In this document: in pieces, positions 45,166 through 56,249 of the stretch | How the letters are laid out: every line of letters starts with the position of its first letter | How positions within the stretch are numbered: position 1 is the first letter of the stretch | Assembly: GCF_033115175.1 (NCBI RefSeq) | Contig: NC_084837.1 | Coordinates: 22,444,266-22,508,265, forward strand | Source of the DNA: Lepus europaeus | Taxonomy: Eukaryota; Chordata; Mammalia; Lagomorpha; Leporidae | Direction: 5' to 3' | DNA length: 64,000 nt | Made by a program: the position numbers and the translations under genes | Notes under the pieces: model-generated | The model's database searches: none | Seen by the model: only the letters and a program-made list of their open reading frames with translations | What the model was told of the DNA's origin: nothing

Positions 45166-46239
45166 TGTGGGCTCTTCCATGTGCAGGCCACAGCAGTACT
45201 GAAGCCTGACAGTGTATTACAGTGGCTGAAAAGGGAATCCACTTGTAAGTATGTGCTGTGCTAGGTTTATTTGGGTTTCAAAGCAGAGTTGTTGGTGGTA
45301 GTGAAGACTTTCTTATCATTCCCCATGCGTTGAGGACGGGTCTTAGTCAGGGGCATTGGGCATGAGTGAGCTGCGTCTCAGGCACTCATCTCACCGTGGG
45401 CCTAGAGCAGCTCTCCTTTTTTTCTATATTTTTTTTTCTATATTAGATTTCCACACAAATTTTGTTTCAGAGATGTAGCTTCTTGGCTGAAAATCATATT
45501 ATAACTACTGGGTTTTGATGTGGATTGAAAAAAGATGAGGATTTGTGTTAAAATAACAATGAAGAGTTACAATGCTCATTTCTCTCACATCTAAGCCTGT
45601 AGCTTTCTGGCTGCTACCTATGCTTAATGATACAGCCTATTGGCCCTGATATCTCTACCAAGAGAACCAAGAGAGAGCACTCTACTTATCAAAGGTAAAG
45701 CAGTTTTATTTTCTGAGCTCTGTGGCAGATACAGAGCAGAAAAGACCCTCTAGAAAGTTCTCAGGCTCTAGAAATAACTACTTCCACACGGATATTCTTA
45801 GAATACTCCTTGTTCTCTCTTTGCTTAGTCCCTATTATCTGATTTCCTATCCTAATTCCTTGCCTATCCCAAATTCACTTCATCATGATCTGCATGATGA
45901 AATGGTTGTGAATCCATAAACTTGACCAGATGAAACAATGTGGAAGTGAGGTCGGGGAACCTGCAGACATGAGATAACTTCTGCAAGACTTGCTGATCAA
46001 GTGAATGAAACAAAACAAAACGAAACAAATCAAAAACACCCAATCAGAAGAAATAGAACCCTTCTCTTGAGTAGCTCTTGAGGGCAGTCATTATATCCAT
46101 GGTATCTTGCTCCAAATATCCTCAGAGACTTTCTCCTAACATAGGTCCTCGTAAGAGAGGATAGAGGATGGACACTTTCAGGATTGCCCAGTATCTCAGT
46201 CACTAGATTCAGCTTCAAATCCAGGGCCTCTCTTAAGGA

Positions 46240-46270
<31 letters not shown>

Positions 46271-47589
46271 CATCTTCCAGATGTACTCAAACTTTTTTAT
46301 TTAGGGAAAGTCTGAAATTCCTGACTTTCAGACCTCCCCAAAGGCTCACAAGCTTGAAAGAGCACATTTTTAGATATACTAATTCGTGGTTTGAGTTTTC
46401 CTCCACTGTGGCAAGTCTGTGACAGATAGTGTTTTGCTCCAAGTCAAAGTTTCATGCACTCAAATGAAAATTTGAGCACATCTCAGACCCCCAAATGACA
46501 CCTCAGGCCCAAAACATGAGCTTCACATGGTACCAGGGTAAATACTAAATGTTTTCATAGTCTTTGTCCAAAATAAACATTTGAAAAATCCCAGAGGTTT
46601 TTGTTTCCTGAAGTAAAGAAAAATCATATTTCCAGCTGTCATTGGAAAATATCACACAAAATCCCACGTTTTTATCTTCCCAAATATTTTTACAATTACT
46701 AAATACTTAAATACTTAAAGGACTATTTTCGTTTGTTTTTATGTTGGTGAGCTGTTCACACAGAAAGCAATTACGTCAGGAGTCCTAAGGTATTAAACCC
46801 AGCTCACACAGAGCTGCAGGAGGGGCTTCCTCACTTGACTCTCCCGGTTGTGGGTGAAGTCAGAGTCTGATATAATTGCCCATGTGGTCAGTAAGCGTGC
46901 CAGAGTGCACTCTTTTGTCTTCACTTTGGAGAATGCTTTATAAACACATGGCAATCAGCATATGCTGACTTTTAAAAATATTAACTGCAAAATTGGCAGC
47001 GAGCTTCAACATTTGCAAAAATCCATATGTTCATTAAATTATTTTATTGATGGCTTTTTTTGTTTGATTTTGTTGTTGTTACCACTTGGAGTTTTTGAAA
47101 GGACTCTGCATTTTTCCTTCTTCAGCATTTTAGTTAAAAGACAGTAATCATTTCTTTGCTGAAATTCACTGTCATAAGTCAAGATTTCAGAACATTCCTT
47201 GGTGTTTTTAAAAGATTGAATACTTTGTTCATTGTTTAGCAATTTTGCCTAATTTGTAAAACACACAAAAGCTGTCCATTATTTTCCTTTAATGACTTGT
47301 GTGATATGTACATTTTAGGAAATATGACATGGTTAATCTTTCCAAATGTGGTACCAGGAGTTCATGGAACTGAAAGAGACCTAAATAGGTTATCTTGTCC
47401 TAATATTTGCCTTCAGGTCTTTTAAGACCACCCCAGAGAAATGAAAAATTATTCTGTTTATGAAAGTCATCCTTGGAGATGTTTATCCTAGGCAGAAATT
47501 TGTTTTAGCATTTAGCAACCCTCATTGCCAAACATTGTACACATACACACACACACACACATCCTTATTGCTTTATAATTTTTTTTAAG
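45166..47589. other. unique DNA, 2.4 kb, no gene recognised
   Basis: Contains a (GA)n run at 46239-46266, a (CA)n run at 47539-47562 and a 14-bp palindrome TCAGCATATGCTGA at 46955-46968. Free of lineage-specific SINE and L1. Confidence 0.5.
47539..47562. repeat. (CA)n microsatellite
   Basis: About eleven CA units with one TA interruption. Confidence 0.95.
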
Positions 47590-47594
47590 GTTTC

Positions 47595-47765
47595 TTCACA
47601 CTTGTTAGCTAATTTCAAAAAACCCCTTGCAGATCACATGGTGCTGCCAATTCCATTTTATAGACAAAGTCACTGAGACCTAGGAGTTAAGTGGCTGGCC
47701 TGAAGCCTCGTTCGAGATATGAGTCACTTCTGGGAGTGAGAACACAGAGCCACAGCCTTCATTCC
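47595..47765 (+). mobile_element. MIR SINE relic
   Basis: CCATTTTATAGACAAAGTCA, CTGAGACCTAGGAGTTAAGT, GGCTGGCCTGAAGCCTCG and AGTCACTTCTGGGAGTGAG follow the MIR order CATTTTACAGATGAGGAAAC, TGAGGCTCAGAGAGGTTAAG, TTGCCCAAGGTCAC, AACCCAGGTCTG. Confidence 0.7.
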
Positions 47766-49049
47766 TGAGCTGTTTCCTCAACTCTACATTTTTCTTTAAT
47801 ACATCCAAAAGCAAAAGCAAAAACCATGCACTTAAGCACCCGAACAATGGTAATCAGATGTGTACATGCCAGTGGCTGCTGCAGAAGTACAGCCACCTCC
47901 AGGGCAAGGCCCTCTGTTCTTCACGCAGTCCCCTTAAAGCTTTCGTTGGGTTCCTTTCCTAATTTTACTGAAAGCAGAATAACAATCAATGGTCAAGCAA
48001 AGGATGCACTTTGCATTGCTGTCACTGTAAACATGAACACATGAAATTCAGCTGCTCCCAAAACACAAATTCCTTAGTCGATTCACAGCAAGCAGTTTGC
48101 ATGACACTGGCTGTCTTACTATTGTTCTCATATCGGTACTGCCGGACAGCTTTAATTAATATCAGAAACAGCACAGGAAACATCATTTAATTATTCCTCT
48201 TATGTTTAGAGAAAATGTAGCTTACTAAAAACAAAGTACACTGCAGGCTTTGAACTTGAGTGTTATCTTTGTCCTTTGGCTTGCTGGGGTTTTGTGTTAT
48301 CGGACATGATAATTTGTTTTCAGTGATACTCTTGATGAAATTAATTGAGTTTTAGACTAGCATACATTTCCTTTTGCTGATACTTTCACTCTTGGCAAGG
48401 TCTTATCTGGGCAGTTAGTACTGTTCTCGTCTGGTTCTGTCTGCTGCGATTCAATAGCTGCAGGACTGTTGTTTTAAACAAAGATGTTTACTTTTGTTAT
48501 TAATGTAAAATTCAATTCACTTCCCCTTTTTATCTTCCCATAACGCAGATACCAACTCCTCACTCCCCTGCCTGCCCCCCGCCTTTTCATGAAGATGACA
48601 GTTTTGGGCTTCACTGCTGAGTTTCCTTAGAAACACCCTACCAGGCCTTTCCTGTAATCATCAGAAGGGGAAAAGTCATTTTAGACACTCCTAGTTGTAC
48701 ACTTGGCTTGAATTCAATTGATATCTAACTTCTAGGTCCTTAACCTTTCCTTTTATTTTTGTCCAACTGTATTAATTTCTTTTTTCAAAATTTAAACTAA
48801 TATATTCTTCTTAGAAAAAAATTAAAAATTCAAGTAAAACCTCCCCTATCTACACCCCAGCAGCATCTAGTTTTATATTTTTCGTATCTTTTATTAATTT
48901 CTTTGCTTGTATAAACATACACCATAAAAGATAGCTTTATACTATTGTAATACAATATATTCTTTCCTGTAGTTAGTTTTTTATACATATTAATTTGTGT
49001 TATCATCTTCCCAAGTATGATTTTAAAATTTAAATATTATCTAATAGAC
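47766..49049. other. repeat-poor unique DNA, possible conserved non-coding sequence
   Basis: Free of SINE/L1 over ~1.3 kb; 48120-48480 holds several homeodomain-type TAATTA/ATTAAT cores (e.g. CTTTAATTAATATCAG, GAAATTAATTGAG). No coding frame. Any regulatory role is inference only. Confidence 0.3.
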
Positions 49050-49062
49050 AAAGATTAAGCTC

Positions 49063-49393
49063 ATGGCTGGCACTGTGGCTCAATAGGCTAATCCTCCGCC
49101 TGTGGCGCCGGCACACTGGGTTCTAGTCTCGGTCAGGGTGCTGGATTCATTCCAGTCGCTCCTCTTCTAGTCCAGCTCTCTGCTGTGGCCCGGGAAAGGG
49201 CAGTGGAGGATGGCCCAAGTGCTTGTGCCCTGCACCCCTATGGGAGACCAGGAGGAAGCACCTGGCTCCTGCCTTCGGATCAGCGCGGTGCGCTGACCGC
49301 AGCGGCCATTGAGGGGTGAACCAACAGCAAAGGAAGACCTTTCTCTCTGTCTCTCTCTCTCACTGTCCACTCTGCCTGTCCAAAAAAAAGAGA
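49063..49393 (+). mobile_element. C-repeat SINE, type A
   Basis: TGGCTGGCACTGTGGCTCAA head with A box, GGGTTCTAGTCTC B box, tail CCACTCTGCCTGTCC plus A8. Target-site duplications AAAGATTAAGCTC (49050-49062) and AAAGATTAAGTTC (49394-49406) flank it. Confidence 0.95.
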
Positions 49394-49420
49394 AAAGATT
49401 AAGTTCTTAGTATTTTTTCT

Positions 49421-49782
49421 TTTTTTTATAATTTTTTTAAAGATTTATTTATTTATTTTAAAGTTAGAGTTACACAGAGAGAGGAGAAAGAGAGAGAGAG
49501 AGAGAGAGAGAGTGAGAGGGGTCTTCCATCCGGTGGTTCACTTCCCAGTTGGCTGCAACAGCCAGAGCTGCGCTGATCCGAAGCCAGGAGCCAGGAGCCT
49601 CTTCTGGGTCTCCTACGCGAGTGCAGGGGCCCATGGACTTGGGCCATCTTCGACTGATTTCCCAGGCCATACCAGAGATCTGGATCAGAAGAGGAGCAGC
49701 TGGGACTCGAACCAGTGCCCATATGGGATGCCGGCGCTTCAGGCCAGGGCATTAACCCACTGCACCACAGCAGTGGCCCCCG
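49421..49782 (-). mobile_element. C-repeat SINE, type B
   Basis: Inserted 28 bases from the previous SINE in the opposite orientation. T-rich tail, TAAAGTTAGAGTTACACAG, (GA)n block, and head ending CAGCAGTGGCCCC. A perfect target-site duplication AGTATTTTTTCT is at 49409-49420 and 49783-49794. Confidence 0.95.
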
Positions 49783-49909
49783 AGTATTTTTTCTCTTATA
49801 AAATAATATAAATTTATTTGGGGATAACAAGTAGGGTGTTAATTTTCCTTAATATTTCAAAATACTTTCGTTTATTGAATAAGCTTTGTATACATGATTA
49901 AGTACTGTT

Positions 49910-50220
49910 ACTATGTGTTTGAAAGACAGGAAAGAGAGAGGGAGAGAGAGTGAGAGAGCTCTGCATCCACTGGTTCACGTACCAGTGCTCCAAGTGACCC
50001 TGACTGGCCTGGGGCTGAAGCCAGGAGTTGCACACTCAGCCCAGGTCTCCCACATAGTTGGCAGGAATCCAACCATTTGTGCCATCATTGCTGCCTCCCA
50101 GGGATCTGCCTTGCAGAAAGCTGGAGTCAGGAGTGGGGCTGAGAATAAAATCCAAGCATTCTGAAATAATGGGACACAGGCCTCTTAACCTGTGTCTTAA
50201 CTGCTAGGCCAAACACCCAA
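49910..50220 (-). mobile_element. old C-repeat SINE
   Basis: TGTTTGAAAGACAGGAAAGA, CACTGGTTCACGTACCAG, GGCTGAAGCCAGGAGTTGC, CCCACATAGTTGGCAGGAAT and a reversed head TGCTAGGCCAAACACCC. The head matches the older variant seen at 20-312 (GTTTGGCCTAGCA). Confidence 0.8.
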
Positions 50221-50394
50221 CTTTTTACAGATGATTTGAATAGGAATCTTTTACCACTTAGTAAATGATGTCTATTTTCCCTAAGAAACTATATTTTGTA
50301 CCATCAACCATTGTTTACTGTTAAGCAACCATTATTTACTCTTACAACTGTGGTGGTCCGTAACGTGTACATGAGTTACTCTCTAACATGCCTT

Positions 50395-50520
50395 TAAACA
50401 GGTAACAAATGTTTATGCTCTTACTGTCAGCCAAGCACTGTGCTAGTTGCTGGGGCTATGATGGAGAGAGGTAGCAGTGGATCCTACCTTAGCGGTGATT
50501 GGGCCAATGCTGAACAAAGC
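50395..50520 (-). mobile_element. L2 LINE 3' end relic
   Basis: Plus strand AACAAATGTTTATGCTCTTA, CAGCCAAGCACTGTGCTAGT, TGCTGGGGCTATGATGG follow the antisense L2 3' end. Confidence 0.7.
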
Positions 50521-50789
50521 ATAAGGAAATGGCAAAAATAGCAGGCTTTCCATTCTTTTGTTCTTTTTTGTTGGTTGTATTTGATTCTACATTTGGACTC
50601 TTGAATGTGTCATATATTCTGACTATCTGGTATCAATACCACCATGTTTTAATCACTTCAGTTTTTTTTTTTTTTATATATGATGGAGCTAAAGATGTTT
50701 TCATTTTTTAAAGTAGCTGTTCTCATACATTTATAATTTCAAATAAACATGAGTGACATTCTGATGAATTTTAAACAAAAATCTGCTAG

Positions 50790-51128
50790 TGGGCCAGCGC
50801 TGTGACATAGTAGGCTAAGCCTCTGCCTGCAGCACAGGCATCCCATATGGGTGCCGGTTCATGTTCTGACTGCTCCTCTTCCTATCCAGCTCTCTGCTAT
50901 GGCCTGGGGAAGCAGTAGAAGATTTCCAAAGTGCTTGGGCTCCTGCACCCATGAAGGAGACCCGAAGAAGCTGCTGGTTCCTGGCTTCTGATCGGCCCTG
51001 CTGCGGCTGTTGTGGCCATTTGGGGAGTGAACCAGTAGATAGAAACACCTTTCTCCCTGTCTCTCCCTCTGTCTGTAACTCTGCCTCTCAAATAAATAAA
51101 ATCTTAAAAAAACATTTTAAAAAAGTTA
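50790..51128 (+). mobile_element. C-repeat SINE, head of type A and tail of type B
   Basis: The head has TAGGCTAAGCCTCTGCCTGC (type A-like), while the middle has GGCATCCCATATGGGTGCCG and the tail is CAAATAAATAAAATCTT (type B). Target-site duplications AAAAATCTGCTAG (50777-50789) and AAAAATCTGCCAG (51129-51141) flank it. Confidence 0.92.
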
Positions 51129-51306
51129 AAAATCTGCCAGCATTTTGATTGTGATTATGTTAAATTTATGTATTAAATTAAGAGGAATGGACTTTACAAT
51201 TCTGTTTTTTCAAATTGAGATTTCAGTATGTTTTTCCATTTTCTTGATGGAAAATTTGGTGTTTTTTTCCTAAATGTAATGGAAATATTCAGGGAAACTG
51301 ACTTTT

Positions 51307-51512
51307 TTTTATTAAACTTTTATTTAATGAATATAAATTTCCAGTGTACAGCTTATGGGTTACAGTGGCTTCCCCCCTCCCAAAACTTCCCTCCCACCCA
51401 CAACCCTCCCCTTTCCCGCTCCCTCTCCCCTTCCAATCACATCAAGATTCATTTTCAATTCTCTTTATATACAGAAGATCAGTTTAGTATATATTTGGTA
51501 AAGATTTCAACA
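51307..51512 (-). mobile_element. short 5'-truncated L1 (last ~200 bp)
   Basis: Only the terminal 3' UTR: poly-T, AAACTTTTATTTAATGAATA, GGTTACAGTGGCTTCCCCC, to AGATTTCAAC. A perfect 14-bp target-site duplication GGAAACTGACTTTT is at 51293-51306 and 51513-51526. It landed at the outer edge of the Tigger-like element. Confidence 0.95.
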
Positions 51513-51883
51513 GGAAACTGACTTTTGACCAGAGTTATTTTTGGATTTGGGATTTTTTTTTTTTCAGATATTGGAAATTTTGCATATATATGAGATATCC
51601 TTGGAAGGGGACCCAAGTTTAAACACATTTCTGTTTCATATACACCTTATATACATTGCTTGAAGTACAGCCTATACAATATTTTTAACAATTTTGTGCA
51701 TGAAGCTTTGTATACATTGAACCATCAGAAAGCAAAGCTGTCATTATCTCAGCCACCTTTGTGGACAAGCTGTGATTGCTTGGCATTCACATTCCTGATT
51801 CTAGATTTATAAGATACAAATAGGCAATCCTTTTATTACAGTTATTCACATATATGCAGTTAACAGTAAGAAATATGACATCC

Positions 51884-52214
51884 CGGGGACAGCACTGTGG
51901 CTTAATGGGTTAAGCTACTGCCTGGGGTGTTGGCGTCTCATATGTGCAGTGATTCGAGTCCTGGCTGCTCCACTTCCAATCTGGTTCCCTGCTAATGTTC
52001 CTGGGAAAACAGTGGAAGATGGCCCAAGTGCTTGTGACCCTGAGTCCACATGGGAGACCTGGAGGAAGTCCTGGCTCCTGGATTCAGCTTGACCCAGCCC
52101 CAGCTGTTACTGCCATTTGGTGAGTGAACCAGCAAATGGAAGACCACCACCCCCCCCCCCCCTTTCTTCATCTTTCTAACTCTGCTTTTCAAATAAAAAA
52201 GAAATCTTAAAAAA
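51884..52214 (+). mobile_element. C-repeat SINE, type B, inside Tigger element
   Basis: Head GGGGACAGCACTGTGGCTTA, body GATGGCCCAAGTGCTTGTG, C15 run at 52149-52163 and tail TTCAAATAAAAAAGAAATC. Target-site duplications AAGAAATATGACATCC (51868-51883) and AAGAAATATGAAATCC (52215-52230), differing by one base, lie in Tigger sequence. Confidence 0.95.
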
Positions 52215-52369
52215 AAGAAATATGAAATCCTACTAATACAGTGAAAGATATTCAACATAACTATGTGGCATCAACAAAACATCTGCACCAAGTCTTAAAC
52301 AACAGCAGGACCAGCAACTACAGGCACAGTCTCCACCTACAGTGTTGTGCTGTGAGCAAAAGGTTGCTG

Positions 52370-53877
52370 CCCCCTGTATTTTATTTTGTATGTGAGAAGC
52401 AGCATCAGAAGCAGTTGAGGGACTAGAGGTGGGACCTCCAGGTTGAGGAGGAGTTCTGATGGATGAATGTTTTGAAATGCTTCCTCCAGAGCCATCTGCC
52501 TCATTAATTTTTATTTAGAAAGTTCTTTGATTGTATGAATTGACATGCTTTGTCATTCTGTTACGAATGCACACTGCTCTAGTTTTCACTATGTGCGTCC
52601 TATCTTTTTACCACTTTTCATTATATTCATCTCTGTTTTCTATTGTAAGGCTTTTTTTTCATTTTTAATAGGTTGGAAATAAACAAAAATATATCTGTAA
52701 CTACTTTTTAAGCTGTGTTTCTTTTTTTCATCCCTGATCATAACAGATAGGAAACATAAAGTTAGAGAAATAGAAGAATTCTATTTTTCTGCTGTGTTCC
52801 AGCCAGTGGCATAGATGGGATCGTCCATGCTAAGCTTCCTCTGAAAGCCTTCTATCCCCATGCTTCTGTTCACTGCTACTAACTTGATGTTCAAGAAGCT
52901 GTTGGTGTATCTACTATGCATTGATTGAAGAATATCCTGATCAAATGGTTGAATTAAGGAAATCACATTTGAAGGAAAGTACATGGCATAAATTTCAGCT
53001 GGAAATTGGGCAGAACATTTGTCAAGGAATAATAAATTTTTGCAGTTGTCATCCAGTCCAGCTTGAGCATGAGCTACTGGTACAAAATGTTTGTGATACT
53101 GATCAGAAAAGATGTACCAGGTGGTCCATGCCTTTTATTGGTGATAATGGACAGGAAAGAAATTCACTCCTCAAACAAGCAAGGATGCAAGCTGTTGCCT
53201 ACCCCAGGAAGTTTACCCTTAGTATGCCTGTTGCATTAGCACATCCCAGCAGTGATTGTGTCCTTGTGATCATTAATGCCCAGAGGCAATATATTGTAGT
53301 CATTGTCTTTTGGGAACAATGCCAGAAACACTGATGCTTCCTCAACAATACTGCTTTGTTCTGATGTCAGATTTTCATCAGCAATGACTTTGATAAACTT
53401 GAGAAAGAATTTGGTGCTTTGTGATCAGATATGTTCTCATCACAAATCTTTAAAATTTTAACACTGTGTCTTTTCTTAAATTTCTGCAACCACTTGCTGA
53501 ATGTTTCCCATTCTCTTTAATGTCCAATTCATTGTGATAGCTCTGTGCCTGTTGCATGATCAGCGTATTATTGAGAGGCATGTGTTCACTGCCACACTGA
53601 TGGATCTACTCTTTCCATACACACTTGAAATGTAAGATTTTAGCTTTATGCAGTGTTTCTCTATTTTTCTTTGACTTCTATTGATCACCTTCAGCATAGA
53701 ATTTCAAGAGTTTTGCTATTTCTTCAGGTTGTATGAGTATATGGTATTGATGCTAGCACCATACTCTTTTGTAAAACATTTCACTCTTACAGTGCTGTCC
53801 AGTGGTTCTAACAGCTTAATTTTCTGTGCTATGGAGAAACACAAATACTACTTCTTAAACTTACTGCTGTTGCCATA
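52370..53877 (-). pseudogene. Tigger transposase gene, heavily decayed
   Basis: Reading the minus strand from about 53877 across frames: an N-terminal helix-turn-helix of the CENP-B/pogo type (KIKLLEPLDSTVRVK, KEYGASINTIYSYNLKK), a second DNA-binding region (FKKRHSVKI), then the DDE endonuclease region with ADENLTSEQ, CNRHTKGKL and VISLIQPFDQ, the last being the hallmark PP-N-TS-LIQP-DQG block of pogo-type transposases. The C-terminal part reads FLNIKLVAVNRSMGIEGFQ, MDDPIYA, AGWNTAE-like. The acidic residue region around VEEASVF, where NADET is expected, is mutated. Several frameshifts and stops separate the pieces. It belongs to the family that gave rise to CENPB, JRK and TIGD genes, but its position between Tigger ends shows it is the transposon's own gene, not a host gene. 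Confidence 0.88.
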
Positions 53878-53918
53878 GGGGTATCTACAGGTCTTTTAAA
53901 TATTTTCGGTAGTATCTC

Positions 53919-54215
53919 TGGGGGCCAGCATTGTGGTGCAATGGGTTAAGTCTCTGCTTGCCAGGCCAGTATCCCAGATCAAAGTGCCAGTTCGAGTCCC
54001 AGCTGCTATGTTTCCCATCCAGCTCTCTGCTGATGTGCTTGAGAAGGCAGCGGAAGATGGCCCATGTATTTGGGCCCTTGTGACTCATGTGGGAGACCGG
54101 GATGGAGTTGGGAAATGAACCAATATATGGAAGATTCTCCCTCTCCCTCTCCCTCTCCCTCTCCCTCTCCCTCTCCCTCTCCCTCATTCTGCTTTTCAAA
54201 TAAAAACAAAAACAC
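53919..54215 (+). mobile_element. C-repeat SINE with (CCCTCT)n expansion, inside Tigger element
   Basis: Head GGGGGCCAGCATTGTGGTGC, B-box region CCAGTTCGAGTCCC, then about eight CCCTCT units at 54136-54184 where other copies have a degenerate CTCTCTC block, and tail CTGCTTTTCAAATAAAAAC. Open frames across the expansion encode Ser-Pro or Gly-Glu runs only. Confidence 0.92.
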
Positions 54216-54667
54216 ACAGCAAGTAATGCACAAAGGTGTTGGCCCTATGTGTGCTTCCTTGCAGGAATCTAGCTTGCTAAAAGAAGGTGTGCTACCACTA
54301 AAGGGGACAAGGAGGGGTCTGTCTTCCCTTGGAGAGAGTGGATACTTTGTTTGCTTGTGTTTTGACTGTAACCTATCACATGAGGTTGGATGTGGGATTT
54401 TTTTACTCATGGTGTCATGTTACTGCTGAAAAAGTTTCAGAATTTGGGACATAAAAAATTTTGGATTTTGAGTTAGGGATGCTCAACCTGTGTTTCAGTT
54501 AGGGACTATCCTGGCACAACACTCTTATCCAAATTGATTTAAGCAAAGAGAAAACATGGCTCTTGGAACAGAGAAGTCATAATATTGGTGTAGTTTGAAT
54601 CAGAGTCTCAAATGACATCACTGAGATTTAGTGATTTGTCAGCCTAAAGTGCCCAAACCTTGCCTGC

Positions 54668-54795
54668 AATATTCGTTCATACAGAATATTGATTGAGTAC
54701 CATAACAGGCCAGGAACCATTCTCCTAGTGCTGTGGGATTGGTTGTCAGTAAGACAGTCAAATTCTAACTTTCACGAGAGTTACATTCAAGTGAT
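54668..54795 (-). mobile_element. L2 LINE 3' end relic
   Basis: Plus strand TTCGTTCATACAGAATATTG, ATTGAGTACCATAACAGGCC, AGGAACCATTCTCCTAGTGC and CACGAGAGTTACATTC correspond to antisense L2 3' end. Confidence 0.65.
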
Positions 54796-54799
54796 TCCA

Positions 54800-55149
54800 T
54801 CTCAGGTTCTGTGTGAGGGCAGGGTGGCTGCCCATTCCTCTCAGCGTACGCCTAAGTTCAAGTCCTGTGGAAAAGCAGATATGTTCTGCCATTAAATGTT
54901 GCAACATCCTGGGTCTGAATTGGCTGTGCAGTCAGGAGTTTGGAATGTCATTCTGCCTGTGGCTTAGGTCAGTTACCTACATGTGGGCTCAGAGTACATC
55001 AGTCCTAGCCAAAGTGGATGGCCTGAAAGGGGGAAGATACAGTTCTCCAAGAATGTCTGAATTGTTGTTAATGAACAAAAGGAGAAAGAAAGCTGTATCT
55101 GAAAACAAGCGTCTATTATAGGAAATATTTATTGCAGTTTTTTTTCTTA
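54800..55149. other. unique DNA, nothing recognised
   Basis: A 102-codon plus-strand frame (54813-55121) has no domain or supporting context. Confidence 0.45.
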
Positions 55150-55540
55150 ATTCAGGAGTGAATGTATAATTTTTATTAACTACCACTTGGATTTCTATTG
55201 AGAGGTTACATCATCATCTCTTTGGCCAATTAATATGGTGAATTATGTTAATGGGTGTTGTAATATTAATTTTTTCCACCATTTCTGGAATAAACTGTCT
55301 CAGACATGGTATAATTGGTTTTAAAATAGATTGCTAGATTTCACTTGCTAGTGTTTTGTTCAGGATTTTTGCTTTGATACTCATGAGATTTTTTTGACAG
55401 AATGTTGATTTCAATATTATATAAGCTTTAAAAAAGAATTTGGGAGTTTTTTACTTGACTACCTTTTTAAAATGTTTAAATAATACCAGAATTATTGATT
55501 TCTTTAAAGTTGGGAGAAATTACTGGTATAATTACAGCAG
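55150..55540 (-). mobile_element. ancient L1 ORF2 fragment (reverse-transcriptase region)
   Basis: Plus strand GGTGAATTATGTTAATGGGT, TGGAATAAACTGTCTCAGAC, GCTAGTGTTTTGTTCAGGAT and TTTTTGCTTTGATACTCATG align in order with the antisense of the ORF2 region downstream of the reverse-transcriptase catalytic motif in old mammalian L1. Confidence 0.8.
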
Positions 55541-56249
55541 GGATCTGTTATTTTTAATGATCAGCAACTTTTGAACAGCATTTCAACAGGTTGTAAGTCC
55601 TAGTGGAGCCCCTCAAGTTTCCAGGTTCCCTTTCATATGGGAAGCAGAGATATGGCCCAGTTTTCATCAATGAAAAGCAATACAAGAGTTGTGGGCAGAA
55701 ATAAGTGACTTGAAGCAGGAACCCATAACCTCTCAATGCCAGGTAGCTTTGTTGGCAGAGAACCTCGAGTTTTCACAGGGAACTGTGGCAAGTCGCTGGT
55801 GATAGCAGAAGTCCCGTCTGTACTGTCCCCTTCACATCTTCAGCTGGTTCTCCAGCCCTCCTGGAATTTCTGTGAGTTGCCTGATATTTTCTGCAAATTT
55901 CTCTTGGCCTAAGGTAGCCAGCATAGGTTCTGTTGACACAGAATTAGTGAGTGTTCGGGACAGTGTTTGCATCTAATAAATCCTCAAGGAAATGAGAATG
56001 TAGGATTGGTTATGTGACCTATGTAAAGAATTGATAAATATATAAACAAACAAACAAATATGTGAATAAATTTGAGAATTCTCCAAATCCTGAGTGACTG
56101 CCACCCAGGCCGAGGAACGGAGCTTTGCTAGTACACAGAAACCCCATTTGTGGTATCTGTCTTCCGCAAAGGGAGTCACTCTCCTGGTTTCTACTATGAA
56201 AAGTAGGTTTGCCTTTTTAAACTCATACACTGTGTATATTCTGTTGTGG
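55541..56249. other. unique DNA, nothing recognised
   Basis: No gene or repeat motif recognised. Confidence 0.45.

Larger units (their letters stand above)
51527..54490 (-). mobile_element. Tigger-type (pogo/Tc1-mariner) DNA transposon, decayed
   Basis: The right end (54440-54490) reads ATTTTGGATTTTGAGTTAGG then GATGCTCAACCTG, the inverted terminal repeat of a Tigger7/MER44-like element. The left end (51527-51860) shows the matching subterminal sequence: GTTATTTTTGGATTTGGG, TGCATATATATGAGATATCC, TTGAACCATCAGAAAGCAAA, CTGTCATTATCTCAGCCACC. The outermost ~25 bases of the left terminal repeat are missing or unreadable, next to the L1 insertion. Without two SINE insertions (51884-52214, 53919-54215) it is about 2.3 kb, near the usual 2.5 kb of the autonomous element. 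It moved by cut-and-paste at TA sites long before the SINE insertions. Confidence 0.88.

Noticed and set aside
44629..45202. 134- and 108-codon antisense-overlapping frames
   Set aside because: No domain recognised, and the plus frame runs into an L2 relic.
52781..53877. Host gene of the JRK/TIGD/CENPB family
   Set aside because: Several frameshifts and stops, and its position between Tigger terminal sequences, show a dead transposon gene and not a domesticated host gene.
54006..54429. Open frames with Ser-Pro or Gly-Glu repeats on both strands
   Set aside because: Produced by the (CCCTCT)n expansion in the SINE at 53919-54215.
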